NCBI RefSeq assembly: GCF_002950945.1
Contig: NZ_CP012673.1
Coordinates: forward strand, 5,331,001-5,395,000
Origin: Sorangium cellulosum
Lineage (GTDB): Bacteria > Myxococcota_A > Polyangia > Polyangiales > Polyangiaceae
Reading direction: 5' to 3'
Length of the DNA: 64,000 bases
The position numbers and the translations under genes are program-made. Within the stretch, counting starts at the first letter, position 1. Every line of letters begins with the position of its first letter. A model generated the notes under the pieces. It did no database searches. It was given only the letters and a program-made list of their open reading frames with translations, and was not told the DNA's origin. Below, one piece after another: positions 24,875-34,046 of this stretch.

Positions 24875-27202
24875 ATGGCCTTCCTACCCCGACGAGCGAC
24901 CCTCGAAGCATCGATGCTCTGGATGGAGATCAAGCTAACGCTCGATGGCTCCGGCGTGCTCGCCGCCGCACGGGCCTCCGATCCAAAAGCCGGCTCAGGG
25001 AGCGTGGTGCTTCCTCTCGACAAGCTCAGGGACTTCGGCGAGAAGCTGGCCCGTGCTGCCGCGCGGCAAGGGGCGATCGACAAGGCGCTCCGACAGGAGG
25101 CCTGGGCGCTCCACGACGCGCTGTTCCGGGGGAAGGTGAGGGATGTCTACGTTCACATGCGGGCCCTGCTGGGCGGCGTCGGGGCCAGGGGGCTCCTGGT
25201 CCGGCTGGTGTTTCCGGATCCCGCGCAACGAGACCTCCAGGCCATCCCCTGGGAGGCGCTCTGCGAGCGCGACACGGAGAAGTACCTGGGCACCTCCGCC
25301 GATATCGTCGTCGTCCGGGATCTGTCGGAGGCGGGTGAGGACGTGTGGGGACCTGCGCCCAGTCCAATCCGTCCGCTGCTGGTCTCATCGCTCGGTGATC
25401 CAGAGTTGCTCCTCGCCGCCCTCGAGGAGCGCCGGCGCGACGGCGCCCTCGAGCGGCTGGAGCCACTCGTCGGCGACAGAGCCACACCACTGCGCTTCAG
25501 CGAAGCCTTGCGGCAATACCGGTCGCGTCGGCCGAATCTCCTCCACCTCGTGGGACATGGCAGCCGCAATGAGCAGCGCAGCCCGGTGCTGCTGCTCGGC
25601 GATGGAGCGGGCGGACACCAGGGCATCCCTTTCGCGTCACTGGCCAGCGATCTCCGGGCTACCTTCGACGATCTGCGCCTCATCCTCCTCGACTCGTGCA
25701 GCGGCGCGGATCCGGGGCCATTCTGTGGCGCCGTGGAACCGCTCCTCACAATGAGCGGCGCGAGGGCTGTGGTAGCGTACCTTTGGCCGGTCGACCCAAA
25801 GTCGGCGAGGATCTGCTCCGAGGAGCTCTACCAGCTGCTCTGCGGCGCGGGGGACACGCGCGGCGACATCGCCGCGAGCTTGAACGGCGCACGGCGCCAG
25901 CTGGCAAAGACGAGCGATGGCGGGCACCCCGCAGAGGCATTTTCGCCGGTTCTCTACCTTCTTGGCACGAGCTCTGCCCTGTTCAAGATGCCGGAAACCG
26001 AGGCCGCACCGCGTGTCCTGCGCTCCGAGAGCGCCGTGCCGCCGCTGTGCGCGTTCACGAAAGAGCTGCGCGAGCGGCTCCTCGCGATCGTCAAGGACAT
26101 CGCATGGCCGCGTGACGTGCTCCTCTGCGCCTACCGCGAGAGCGCGCCGGCCGAGTGGCGTTTCCTCTTCGAGGACGCTTCTGACGGGAACCTCGCTGGC
26201 AAGATGATCCTCAAGCTGGAGGACGCCTTTATCACGAGCACCGGCGCGCACCCGCTCCTCGATTTCGTTGCCGTCCTGATCGCGCTCGCCGCGGCGCCTG
26301 CGGCCTCCTGGACGCACCCAGAACAGGTGAGCTCGCTCGTGGACTGGGCTGCTCTTGCCAAGGATCACCTTGGCCTCTCGGAGCTGCAGCGGGACGCGCT
26401 GCGCCGGCGCGCCCACGAGGTCGAGCGTGGGTTCGCGAAGCAGGAGACCTACATCGACGTGGCGCTTGAGACTGTCGATCAGGACCGCTACCGCGTGCAC
26501 GCCTTCCGCGTGGCTGTCCGTGGCGGCAGGGCCGAGTCGGAGCCGATCGAGTTCGGTGAGGACCGCGAGTATGGCTTCGACGAGCTGGAGGCGCTCGTTG
26601 CGCAGCAGATGACGAAGCTTGCGAAGGTGAAACCTGTCGTCGAGCTGGTCGTGCCGGTCGAGCTGCTCGCACGATGCAGGGCCGACCAGTGGCGCATTCA
26701 TCACGGGATCTCCCCCCGCAGGACGTCGCTCGGCGCCGCGTACCGCGTCGTGCTCCGCTCCTGGGAGCGCTGTTATGAGAACGAAGAGTTCTGGGAAGCT
26801 TGGCAACAGCGGTGGAGGCGCTTCCTCGCGCCGCCGGACCAGGCGCGGGCATGCGTCTGCGTCGACAAGGTGGCCGAGCTGCCGTCCAGCTCTGACCACG
26901 GGGCGGTCAAGCTGCGCCTGCCGCCGGACAGCGATGAGCTCGCGATGCTCCTGGAGGATGGCACGCCCGTCGCGGTATGGCCGCGTGAAGGCGCGGCGGA
27001 GGCCCTGGACGAGTGCCTTTCCATGCTTCCGTCTGGAGCGCAGGCGCCCGACTGGCGAGAGCTGGTCCGGCAGCACCGGCGCAGCGCAACGGAAAAACAC
27101 CTGGACGAGTGCCTCGTGCTCCTCTGGGACGATTTCGACAGACGGCCGCCGAACCCCGGGGAGCGCTCTTCGGGGCCGGTGAGGAGGACCGGCGCAGCAT
27201 GA
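24875..27202 (+). CDS. CHAT-VMAP protein of a vWA-MoxR-VMAP system
   Basis: 775 aa. The N-terminal CHAT protease has His228 (LVGHG) and Cys275 (LDSCSGA), then VAYLWPVDP and SPVLYLLGT. A middle helical segment (~390-500, CAFTKELRERLLAIVKDI) could be an effector-associated/adaptor domain. The C-terminal ~260 residues are a VMAP-C domain (VDQDRYRVHAF, VELVVPVELL, YRVVLRSWER, GTPVAVWPRE, CLVLLWDDFDRRPPNP). This is the diagnostic third partner of vWA-MoxR-VMAP ternary conflict systems, where VMAP is thought to bridge the chaperone-like MoxR/vWA pair to an effector; here the effector is the fused CHAT protease. ATG 24914 (MLWMEI) is a plausible alternative start. The stop overlaps the MoxR ATG (ATGA). 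Confidence 0.85.
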   Translation: MAFLPRRATLEASMLWMEIKLTLDGSGVLAAARASDPKAGSGSVVLPLDKLRDFGEKLARAAARQGAIDKALRQEAWALHDALFRGKVRDVYVHMRALLGGVGARGLLVRLVFPDPAQRDLQAIPWEALCERDTEKYLGTSADIVVVRDLSEAGEDVWGPAPSPIRPLLVSSLGDPELLLAALEERRRDGALERLEPLVGDRATPLRFSEALRQYRSRRPNLLHLVGHGSRNEQRSPVLLLGDGAGGHQGIPFASLASDLRATFDDLRLILLDSCSGADPGPFCGAVEPLLTMSGARAVVAYLWPVDPKSARICSEELYQLLCGAGDTRGDIAASLNGARRQLAKTSDGGHPAEAFSPVLYLLGTSSALFKMPETEAAPRVLRSESAVPPLCAFTKELRERLLAIVKDIAWPRDVLLCAYRESAPAEWRFLFEDASDGNLAGKMILKLEDAFITSTGAHPLLDFVAVLIALAAAPAASWTHPEQVSSLVDWAALAKDHLGLSELQRDALRRRAHEVERGFAKQETYIDVALETVDQDRYRVHAFRVAVRGGRAESEPIEFGEDREYGFDELEALVAQQMTKLAKVKPVVELVVPVELLARCRADQWRIHHGISPRRTSLGAAYRVVLRSWERCYENEEFWEAWQQRWRRFLAPPDQARACVCVDKVAELPSSSDHGAVKLRLPPDSDELAMLLEDGTPVAVWPREGAAEALDECLSMLPSGAQAPDWRELVRQHRRSATEKHLDECLVLLWDDFDRRPPNPGERSSGPVRRTGAA

Positions 27203-28179
27203 GCCAGAGCGATGACAAGTGGCTGATCTTCAACGCCACAGGGCAGGGGAAGGATTCGTCGGCGTCGCGTGATGGAATCGCCGGGCTCCCGCCCCCGCCG
27301 CCCTGGCGCAGGTTCCACGGCGCGCCTCACGAGCGCGAGCTACCGGCGGCGGAGCCGCGGGCGAAGCTCGAGATCGGGCGGGAGGAGAAGGAGCTCGTCA
27401 ACGCGGCCATCTACCTGCGCCGTCCGCTCCTCGTCACAGGCAGGCCGGGGACGGGGAAGTCGTCCCTCGCCCACGCAATCGCCCACGAGCTCGGGCTCGG
27501 CCCTGCGCTGACCTGGCCCATCAACACTCGATCCACGCTCCAGGAGGGCCTCTACCGGTACGACGCCATCGGCCGGTTGCAGGAGAAGGCAGAGCTCGAC
27601 AAGATCGGCCGGTACATCCGCCTCGGCCCGCTCGGCACGGCGCTGCTGCCCTCGAAGCGTCCGCGCGTGCTCCTCATCGACGAGATCGACAAGAGCGATC
27701 TCGATTTCCCCAACGACCTGCTCAACGTGCTCGAGGAAGGCTGGTTCGAGATCCCCGAGCTGTCTCGGCTCCCCGAAGAGCAGCAGATCGTCTCCGTGCG
27801 GCCGCACGACGGCGGCGGGGACGTCCCTGTCACCCGCGGGCGCGTTGAGTGCTTCGCGTTCCCCGTCGTGGTGATGACCAGCAACGGGGAGCGCGACTTT
27901 CCGGCGCCCTTCTTACGGCGCTGCGTCCGCCTCGAGATGAAGGGGCTGGACGAGGCGGCGCTGGAGCGGATCGTGGAGGCCCACTTCGGCGCCCTGACGG
28001 ACGGGGAGCGCGGTCCCACCCGGGCGTTGATCAAGGATTTCCTCAAGCGGTGCGAGACCGCGGATCGCGCCACGGATCAGCTCCTCAACGCCGTCTACCT
28101 CGTGATCAAGCATCGCGTCGATGCGAGCTCGCAGCACGCCGCGGGCCTCCGCGACGCGCTGCTCCGTGAGCTGAAGTGA
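27199..28179 (+). CDS. MoxR-type AAA+ ATPase
   Basis: 326 aa. Walker A is at 81-89 (GRPGTGKSS), Walker B at 157-163 (VLLIDEID), and sensor-like VVMTSNGERDFPAPFLRRC follows, all typical of MoxR AAA+ chaperone-like ATPases. The first ~55 residues are a Pro-rich leader. The start is fixed by the ATGA overlap with the CHAT-VMAP gene. In ternary systems MoxR works with the vWA partner, encoded 13 bp downstream, to remodel or activate the third component. Cytosolic. Confidence 0.9.
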   Translation: MSQSDDKWLIFNATGQGKDSSASRDGIAGLPPPPPWRRFHGAPHERELPAAEPRAKLEIGREEKELVNAAIYLRRPLLVTGRPGTGKSSLAHAIAHELGLGPALTWPINTRSTLQEGLYRYDAIGRLQEKAELDKIGRYIRLGPLGTALLPSKRPRVLLIDEIDKSDLDFPNDLLNVLEEGWFEIPELSRLPEEQQIVSVRPHDGGGDVPVTRGRVECFAFPVVVMTSNGERDFPAPFLRRCVRLEMKGLDEAALERIVEAHFGALTDGERGPTRALIKDFLKRCETADRATDQLLNAVYLVIKHRVDASSQHAAGLRDALLRELK

Positions 28180-28192
28180 CGCGGAGAGCGCC

Positions 28193-31100
28193 GTGATCCG
28201 CGAGCTCGTCGCGTTGCTCCAGAGGTCCGGGGTCGAGCCGACCGCGCGCGAGGTTGCCGACGTGCTCTGGCTCGCCGGCCAGACGGCGCGACCGGCCGCG
28301 CCGCAGCCTGCCTCGGGCGACGAGGAACAGCCCGAGGAGGCCGGGGCGCAACCGACCGAGCGGCGGTCGCCGCCTGCGGCGCCGCCCGTCGCGCCATGTG
28401 GCCCCGGGACCAGGCAGGAGGAGGCGCGCGCCCCCGAGCACCAGCCCACCGTGGCCGTGCATCATGCGGCGGAGAGGCCAGCGGCAGCCGAGCCGTCGTC
28501 CGGGCCGACCCGCGCCGGCGTGTCTTTCCGCAGCCCGACCGCCGCAGCGCTCGCCGGCGCGCGCGAGATGGCCAAGGCGATTCGCCCGCTGCGGCGCCGT
28601 GTGCCTTCGCGCACCCGCCTCGTGCTCGACGAGGCCGCGACCGCCGATCGCATGGCCGAGGCGCTCCTCGGGGGCTTCACCAGCGCTGCGGTCGCCCTCC
28701 GGCCGGCGCTGGAGCGTTGGCTCGACATCGCGCTGGTCGTCGACGAGGCGGCGTCGATGTCAATCTGGCAGACGGCCGTGGCCGAGCTGAAGGCGCTCCT
28801 GTCGGGCCATGGCGCCTTCCGCGACGTCCGGGTCTACCGGCTCGCCACCGAGGCGGAGGCGGATCTGGCGCTGTTCGCCGGCGCGCTGCGTGGCGCGCGC
28901 CGCCCCTGCGGTGTCCGCGAGATCATCGATCCTCGCGGCATGCGCCTCGTGCTCGTGGTCAGCGACTGTGTGGCGGACGCGTGGGACGACGGGCGGATGG
29001 CGACGCTGCTCGGTCTGTGGGGACAGCACGGCCCGGTCGCCGTGATCCAGCTCTTGCCCGAGCGGCTCTGGCTGCGCACAGGGCTCGGGTCGGCCGTGCG
29101 GGTCCGCCTCCGCTCGCCAGGGCGCGGCGCGCCGAACGCGAGGCTGATGGCCGAGCGGATCTCGCGCGGGCTCCGCCCGGCGCCGCTCGTGGGCGTCCCG
29201 CTGCCCGTCGCCGCGCTCGATCCCGAGCCGCTCGCGTCCCTGGCCCGCGTCATCGCCGGCGCCGGCGGCGCCCGGGCCAGGGGCGTCGTCCTCCGGACAG
29301 GAGCGACGCCCGGAGCGAGCCCGGGCGCGCGCGGCAGGGCGGAGGCGCTCACGCCACGCGAGCGCGTCGAGCAATTCCGGGAGCGCGCCACGCCGCCGGC
29401 TCGCCGGCTCGCCGCGCTGCTCGCGGCCGCGGCCCCGCTCAGCCTGCCCGTGATGCGGCTCGTGCGGGAGACCATGGTGCCGGAGGCGACGCACGGGCAC
29501 CTGGCCGAGGTGTTCCTCGGCGGCCTCCTGTACGAGCGGATCGAGGGCGGCGTGCCCGCCGACCCGGAGGCGGCGCTCTACGAATTCTACGGGGGCACAC
29601 GGGAAATCCTGATCGGATCGGCCGGCGTCAGCGAGGCCACCGAGGTGCTCCAGCGCGTGTCCGAGTACGTGAGCCGCAGGCTGGGGCAGCTACGGGACTT
29701 CCGGGCCCTGCTCGCGGGCATCGATGCGGGCGAGGGGACGCCGATCCCCGACGGGGATCGACCCTTCGCGGCGATCCGCGCGATGATGCTCCGCCAGCTC
29801 GGCGGCGAACACGCCAGGCTGGCCGAGGCGATCGAGCGCCGGTTGCAGGGCCAGGGCGGCACGTGGCCAGGAAGACCCCGGGCCGATGCGGCCACGGAAG
29901 CGCGTGCGCTTGTAGGTGTAGGCGCCGCGTCTGCGGCAGCGGACGAGGAACGGGACGGGGAGCGGAGCCGCCGCAGTCCGGAAGAGCTGGCGTCGCCCGA
30001 GGAACGCAACAACGTTAAAGGGGCCAGTCGCCTGATCGTCGCCGGCACGGCCAGCTATGAGTTACCGTCCTTCCTTCGGCACACGGCGAGGGGCCTCGGA
30101 AGAGCGATCGCAACGCGTGGATACGGACTGATCGGCGGCGGCATGCAGGGCGTGGACTATGTCGTCGCCGACGAGTACACGGAGCAGCTCGCGCTTCCGC
30201 CGAAAGCGGTCGCCGAGCGTTTGCTTCAGCTCGTCCCAGGTGACACCGACGCGGATTTTCCGGGAGGCAGGGTCGTCCATGTCCCGCGACGGAGCTGGCT
30301 GCGTCGGTATGTCGGTGAGGCGGCGGGCGTGATCCTGGTCGGCGGCGTGGGCGGCACTTACGCGGTCGCAAAGGAGGCATACGCGCAGGGAAAGCCTGTC
30401 GTGCCGATCCCTGGGACCGGCGGCGCCGCCCAGCAGGTCTACGATGAGATGTTCGCCAGGCAGGCCGGACCGAGCGATCTCTCGAGGCGAGCGCTGCGCA
30501 TCCTGCGCAATGCTAAGCGATGGGAAGTGGACGCCGGTATCGTGAGCGACTGGGCAGTCTCCCTCCTCGAAGAGAAGCTCCCTGACGACACAGCATTACA
30601 GTTAGCCGCGTACTCGCGTGCGTACTCGCGTGCGCTCGTAATGCTCATCGCCGCGTCCATGCGCGGGCGGAATGAACGCCAGGAGTGGAGGGAGGGGCTG
30701 GCGCCCAGCACGGACGAGTTTCTGGACGAGATCGAGAGGGAAGCCGGCAGCGATATACCCATCTCCACCTTGGCGGTGATGGACGGCATGAAGGCGCTGG
30801 AAACGGTCATGCCCTCGATGCGTCACCTGCTGCTCCACGATTTCATCCACATGGGTGAGCTGTGTGAGAGCTGGCCGGAGGCCCTGGCGGTCATGGACGG
30901 GCTGACTTCCTTCTTGTCTGCTTGTGGTGAACAGGGGCCGAGCGTTGTCCAGGCCGTGCTCCGCAGAACTGACGTGGACAGGCACCCGATGGTTCCGAGC
31001 CTTCTCGCCGGCATGGAGGTTATGCTCGGGTCTCGCGGAGAGCTGGAACGGTGGCTCATGGAGACGATGGGCCTGACCACCGAGGTCCTCGCAGAACGAC

Positions 31101-32062
31101 GCGCGATGGCGCAGCTCGTCCCCGACGCGGAGGAGTTCCTGTGGTCGGAGCAGCCGCTCGAAGAATTAGACGGGAGCACCGAGCGGCTACGGCGCAGGTT
31201 AACTGAAAGCTCCTATCCTGCCCAGCTGATCGCGCTTTATCTGCAAAGCCGTCTCGCCGCGCACCGGGTCCTGGGCTACGTCGCGTTCCAGGTCGAACCG
31301 TCGGAGGGGAGCGTTGACCAGCTGATCGACGCCATCTCGATGGAGCGCGCAGAAGTAGAGGAGCGGCGGGAGACCCGTGCCCTGTGGCAGCTCCTCACAA
31401 GCCTCGAACGCGCCAATCGAGCGCACATGCTCATCGGACTGCGTGGCCGTAGGGTCATCCATGGGCTGAGTCAGCTCCTGGATCTCCTGGAGAAATTGCC
31501 CGAGATCAATGCTGCGAGAGAGTGTAGGACACGCGTAAACGCGCTCGCTAGCGACGGATCTCTCGCAGTGGCCCGCTTTTCCATCGATCAACTCGATTAC
31601 TTCGCGAGCCAGTATGAAGAGCTACGTGAACGAGAGCCGGCGGAAAGCGAGCGCACCAGTAGAATGGACGAACTCGTCCGTGACGTAGCTGAGCTGTCCA
31701 GAACGCAACGCTTCACGGCACAGGAGATCCTGGAGCGCTTCGAGCGCGGGACTGCCGGTCATCGGATCGTGGCGCTGGGGCAGGTTCTTGGAGCGCCCGA
31801 TCCCTGGACGTTTGACATGGTACTCGGCGCACTCACGGAACCGAAGACGATTTTTGAGCACTGGACCGCAATGAATGCCGCTCTTGCCCTTGTCCCGCAG
31901 CTCTCCGGTATGCAGTTGAACAAGCTAGGGGACACTATCATTGATTTGCCGGCGACTGGCAGCCTGTGGGCCGGTAGTGAATGGTCTAGGTTAGAACTGA
32001 GCGTTTTTCTACTTGAAACCATTGAGCGCAAGCTGAGGGACTCCGGTGACTTATTGGAGTGA
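28193..32062 (+). CDS. vWA (SAV_2336-like) fused to SLOG domain and helical tail
   Basis: 1289 aa. Residues ~120-340 match the SAV_2336-type vWA partner (PLRRRVPSRTRLVLDE, DIALVVDEAASM, VSDCVADAW). The MIDAS reads Asp184-x-Ala-x-Ser188, so the middle Ser is Ala. Residues ~607-760 form a Rossmann-like SLOG/LOG nucleotide-sensor domain (LIVAGTAS, LIGGGMQGVDY, VILVGGVGGTYAVAKEA, PVVPIPGTGG). The last ~520 residues are alpha-helical and unrecognised. GTG 28193 has GGAGAG just upstream. GC content falls from about 75% in the vWA half to about 55% in the C-terminal part, suggesting that the SLOG/helical part was acquired by fusion. The SLOG domain may bind a nucleotide signal that licenses the system. 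Confidence 0.85.
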   Translation: MIRELVALLQRSGVEPTAREVADVLWLAGQTARPAAPQPASGDEEQPEEAGAQPTERRSPPAAPPVAPCGPGTRQEEARAPEHQPTVAVHHAAERPAAAEPSSGPTRAGVSFRSPTAAALAGAREMAKAIRPLRRRVPSRTRLVLDEAATADRMAEALLGGFTSAAVALRPALERWLDIALVVDEAASMSIWQTAVAELKALLSGHGAFRDVRVYRLATEAEADLALFAGALRGARRPCGVREIIDPRGMRLVLVVSDCVADAWDDGRMATLLGLWGQHGPVAVIQLLPERLWLRTGLGSAVRVRLRSPGRGAPNARLMAERISRGLRPAPLVGVPLPVAALDPEPLASLARVIAGAGGARARGVVLRTGATPGASPGARGRAEALTPRERVEQFRERATPPARRLAALLAAAAPLSLPVMRLVRETMVPEATHGHLAEVFLGGLLYERIEGGVPADPEAALYEFYGGTREILIGSAGVSEATEVLQRVSEYVSRRLGQLRDFRALLAGIDAGEGTPIPDGDRPFAAIRAMMLRQLGGEHARLAEAIERRLQGQGGTWPGRPRADAATEARALVGVGAASAAADEERDGERSRRSPEELASPEERNNVKGASRLIVAGTASYELPSFLRHTARGLGRAIATRGYGLIGGGMQGVDYVVADEYTEQLALPPKAVAERLLQLVPGDTDADFPGGRVVHVPRRSWLRRYVGEAAGVILVGGVGGTYAVAKEAYAQGKPVVPIPGTGGAAQQVYDEMFARQAGPSDLSRRALRILRNAKRWEVDAGIVSDWAVSLLEEKLPDDTALQLAAYSRAYSRALVMLIAASMRGRNERQEWREGLAPSTDEFLDEIEREAGSDIPISTLAVMDGMKALETVMPSMRHLLLHDFIHMGELCESWPEALAVMDGLTSFLSACGEQGPSVVQAVLRRTDVDRHPMVPSLLAGMEVMLGSRGELERWLMETMGLTTEVLAERRAMAQLVPDAEEFLWSEQPLEELDGSTERLRRRLTESSYPAQLIALYLQSRLAAHRVLGYVAFQVEPSEGSVDQLIDAISMERAEVEERRETRALWQLLTSLERANRAHMLIGLRGRRVIHGLSQLLDLLEKLPEINAARECRTRVNALASDGSLAVARFSIDQLDYFASQYEELREREPAESERTSRMDELVRDVAELSRTQRFTAQEILERFERGTAGHRIVALGQVLGAPDPWTFDMVLGALTEPKTIFEHWTAMNAALALVPQLSGMQLNKLGDTIIDLPATGSLWAGSEWSRLELSVFLLETIERKLRDSGDLLE

Positions 32063-32149
32063 TGCGGGTGGTTGACTTAACATAGAGATGACGATGCGCT
32101 CCACCCCTCGCGCTTGCCGCCCCTCTCTCCCGCGCGCACAACGGCCCCC

Positions 32150-33046
32150 ATGCTCGTCCTCTTCTGCTCCGATCCTCTCGCCCCCCGGCACCCGGACAGC
32201 GCCTTCGCGAGCGAAGCGGACGCCGTCCGTGCCCTGGGCCATGACCTCGCCCTCATCGACTACGAGGCCCTGCTCGCCGGCGACCCCCGCGCCGCCGTCC
32301 GCCGCGCGCCTGCCGCGCACGCCGGGCTCGCCGTCTACCGCGGCTGGATGCTCCAGCCCGAGGCCTACCGCCGCCTCCACGACGCCCTCGCCGACCGCGG
32401 CGTGCGCCTCGTCAACGATCCCGCCGCCTACGAGCACGCGCACCACTTCCCCGGCTGGTACCCCGCGCTCCAAGACCACACGCCCCGCTCCGTCTGGCTC
32501 CCCACCGGGGGCGACGTCGCGATCGACGACGTGATGGCCCTCCTGCGCCCCTTCGGCGACGCCCCCGTCTTCCTGAAGGACTTCGTGAAGTCGCGAAAGC
32601 ACGAGTGGACCGAGGCGTGTTTCATCCCGTCCGCCTCCGATCGCGCCGCCGTCGAGCGCGTCGTCCGCCGCTTCCTCGAGCTCCAGGGCAGCAGCCTCGA
32701 AGGTGGCCTCGTCTTCCGCGAGTTCGTCGAGCTCGCGCCGGCCGGCCGGCACCCGAAGAGCGGCATGCCGCTCGCCCGCGAACACCGGCTCTTCTTCCTC
32801 GACGGCGCGCCGATCGCCGCCCTGCGCTACTGGGACGAGGCCGAGTACGCCGCCGCCGCCGCACCCCCCGACGCGCTGCGCGCCCTCGCGGCCCGCGTGA
32901 AGAGCCGTTTCTTCACCCTGGACATCGCCGAGCTCCTCGGCGGCAGCTTCACGGTCATCGAGGTGGGCGACGGCCAGGTCTCCGGCTTGCCGGACCACGC
33001 CGACCGCCGCGCCTTCTATCAGGAGCTCGCCGCGCGCCTCGGCTGA
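32150..33046 (+). CDS. ATP-grasp domain protein
   Basis: 298 aa resembling ATP-grasp ligase-like proteins. It has an N-terminal pre-ATP-grasp part (LGHDLALIDYEAL, YRGWMLQPEAY), VFLKDFVKSRKHEW in the ATP-binding subdomain, LVFREFVEL, and a terminal FFTLDIAELLGGSFTVIEVGDGQVSGLP. The last block has the metal/ATP-binding acidic-GQ-SG arrangement of this fold. It would join a carboxylate to an amine using ATP; the substrate is unknown. ATG 32150 is chosen as the first methionine before the LVLFCSDP strand. Single gene, after the VMAP operon. Confidence 0.8.
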   Translation: MLVLFCSDPLAPRHPDSAFASEADAVRALGHDLALIDYEALLAGDPRAAVRRAPAAHAGLAVYRGWMLQPEAYRRLHDALADRGVRLVNDPAAYEHAHHFPGWYPALQDHTPRSVWLPTGGDVAIDDVMALLRPFGDAPVFLKDFVKSRKHEWTEACFIPSASDRAAVERVVRRFLELQGSSLEGGLVFREFVELAPAGRHPKSGMPLAREHRLFFLDGAPIAALRYWDEAEYAAAAAPPDALRALAARVKSRFFTLDIAELLGGSFTVIEVGDGQVSGLPDHADRRAFYQELAARLG

Positions 33047-33218
33047 CCCCCACGGCAGTCCCCCCGCTGTCCAGTCCAGTAGACGGCCAGACGCCCGCGT
33101 GCCCAGATCCCTGGACGGCGCCGTCCCGCCCTCGGCGAAGCCACCCGCGCCGCCGCCGCGCCCCGGCGCCCGCGCCCGGCCGGGAACGGCCCTTGCTGAG
33201 CGTCCCGCCACGACCGCC

Positions 33219-34046
33219 ATGATGATGATGTCCTTCGAATCCAACGCCTGCACCCCCCCGGAGCCTTCCACGCCTCGCCGCAGCGCCGAGACCCTCGATC
33301 ACGTCATCGAGCGGCTCGACGAGATCGCCGAGCGATCGGTCCAGGAGGAGACCCGCTTCGGCTACTTCGCCGCGCTCTACCGGCGCGTCACCGCCGCCGT
33401 GCGGCACGAGGTCAGAACCGGCTTCTTCCTCGACGGCCCGCGCATGGAGCGGTTCGACGTCGCGTTCGCGAACCGCTACTTCGACGCGCTGGATCGTTAC
33501 CGCGCCCACCCCGGCGACCCCGGGGTCGCCCGCTCGTGGCGCGTCGCCTTCGACGCCTGCGCGCGCCCGGAGCTCACCATCCTCCAGCACCTGTACCTCG
33601 GCCTCGACGCCCACCTGATCCTCGACCTCGGCGTCGCGGCGGCCGAGACCTGCCCCGGCGCCAAGATCCACGACCTTCGCCGAGACTTCCTGAAGATCAA
33701 CGACATCGTCGCCTCGCTCATGCGCGAGGTCGACCGCGACGTGGGCCGCGCCTCGCGGTGGGTCGGCGCCTTCGACAGCGTCGCCGGCGGCGCCTGGGCC
33801 GCGGCGAACAACGTCGCGCTCCGCAGCGCGCGCGAGATCGCGTGGTCCGCCGCGCTCAAGCTCGCGCGCCTCGACCCGGCCGACAGGGGCCCCGTCATCG
33901 AGCGGCTCGACGCGCTCGCCGCGTACCTCGCGGCGCAGATCGCCGAGCCGAACGTCGGCGTGCGGCTGCTCGTCCGGGAGGTCCGCGAGCGCGAGGTCGA
34001 TCAACCGGCGAACATCACCCGCGTGCTGCAAGGGAGGAAAGCATGA
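33219..34046 (+). CDS. DUF5995 family protein
   Basis: 275 aa matching DUF5995: RFGYFAALYRRVTAAV, GFFLDGPRMERFDVAFANRYF, LGLDAHLILDLGVA and KINDIVASLM. The fold is all-helical with conserved His/Asp (HLILDL), reminiscent of helical metal-binding proteins, but no activity is known to me. Four tandem ATG codons (33219-33230) make the exact start uncertain. The stop is coupled to the FAD oxidoreductase by ATGA, implying a joint pathway, possibly lipid or terpenoid chemistry (inference). Confidence 0.8.
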   Translation: MMMMSFESNACTPPEPSTPRRSAETLDHVIERLDEIAERSVQEETRFGYFAALYRRVTAAVRHEVRTGFFLDGPRMERFDVAFANRYFDALDRYRAHPGDPGVARSWRVAFDACARPELTILQHLYLGLDAHLILDLGVAAAETCPGAKIHDLRRDFLKINDIVASLMREVDRDVGRASRWVGAFDSVAGGAWAAANNVALRSAREIAWSAALKLARLDPADRGPVIERLDALAAYLAAQIAEPNVGVRLLVREVREREVDQPANITRVLQGRKA

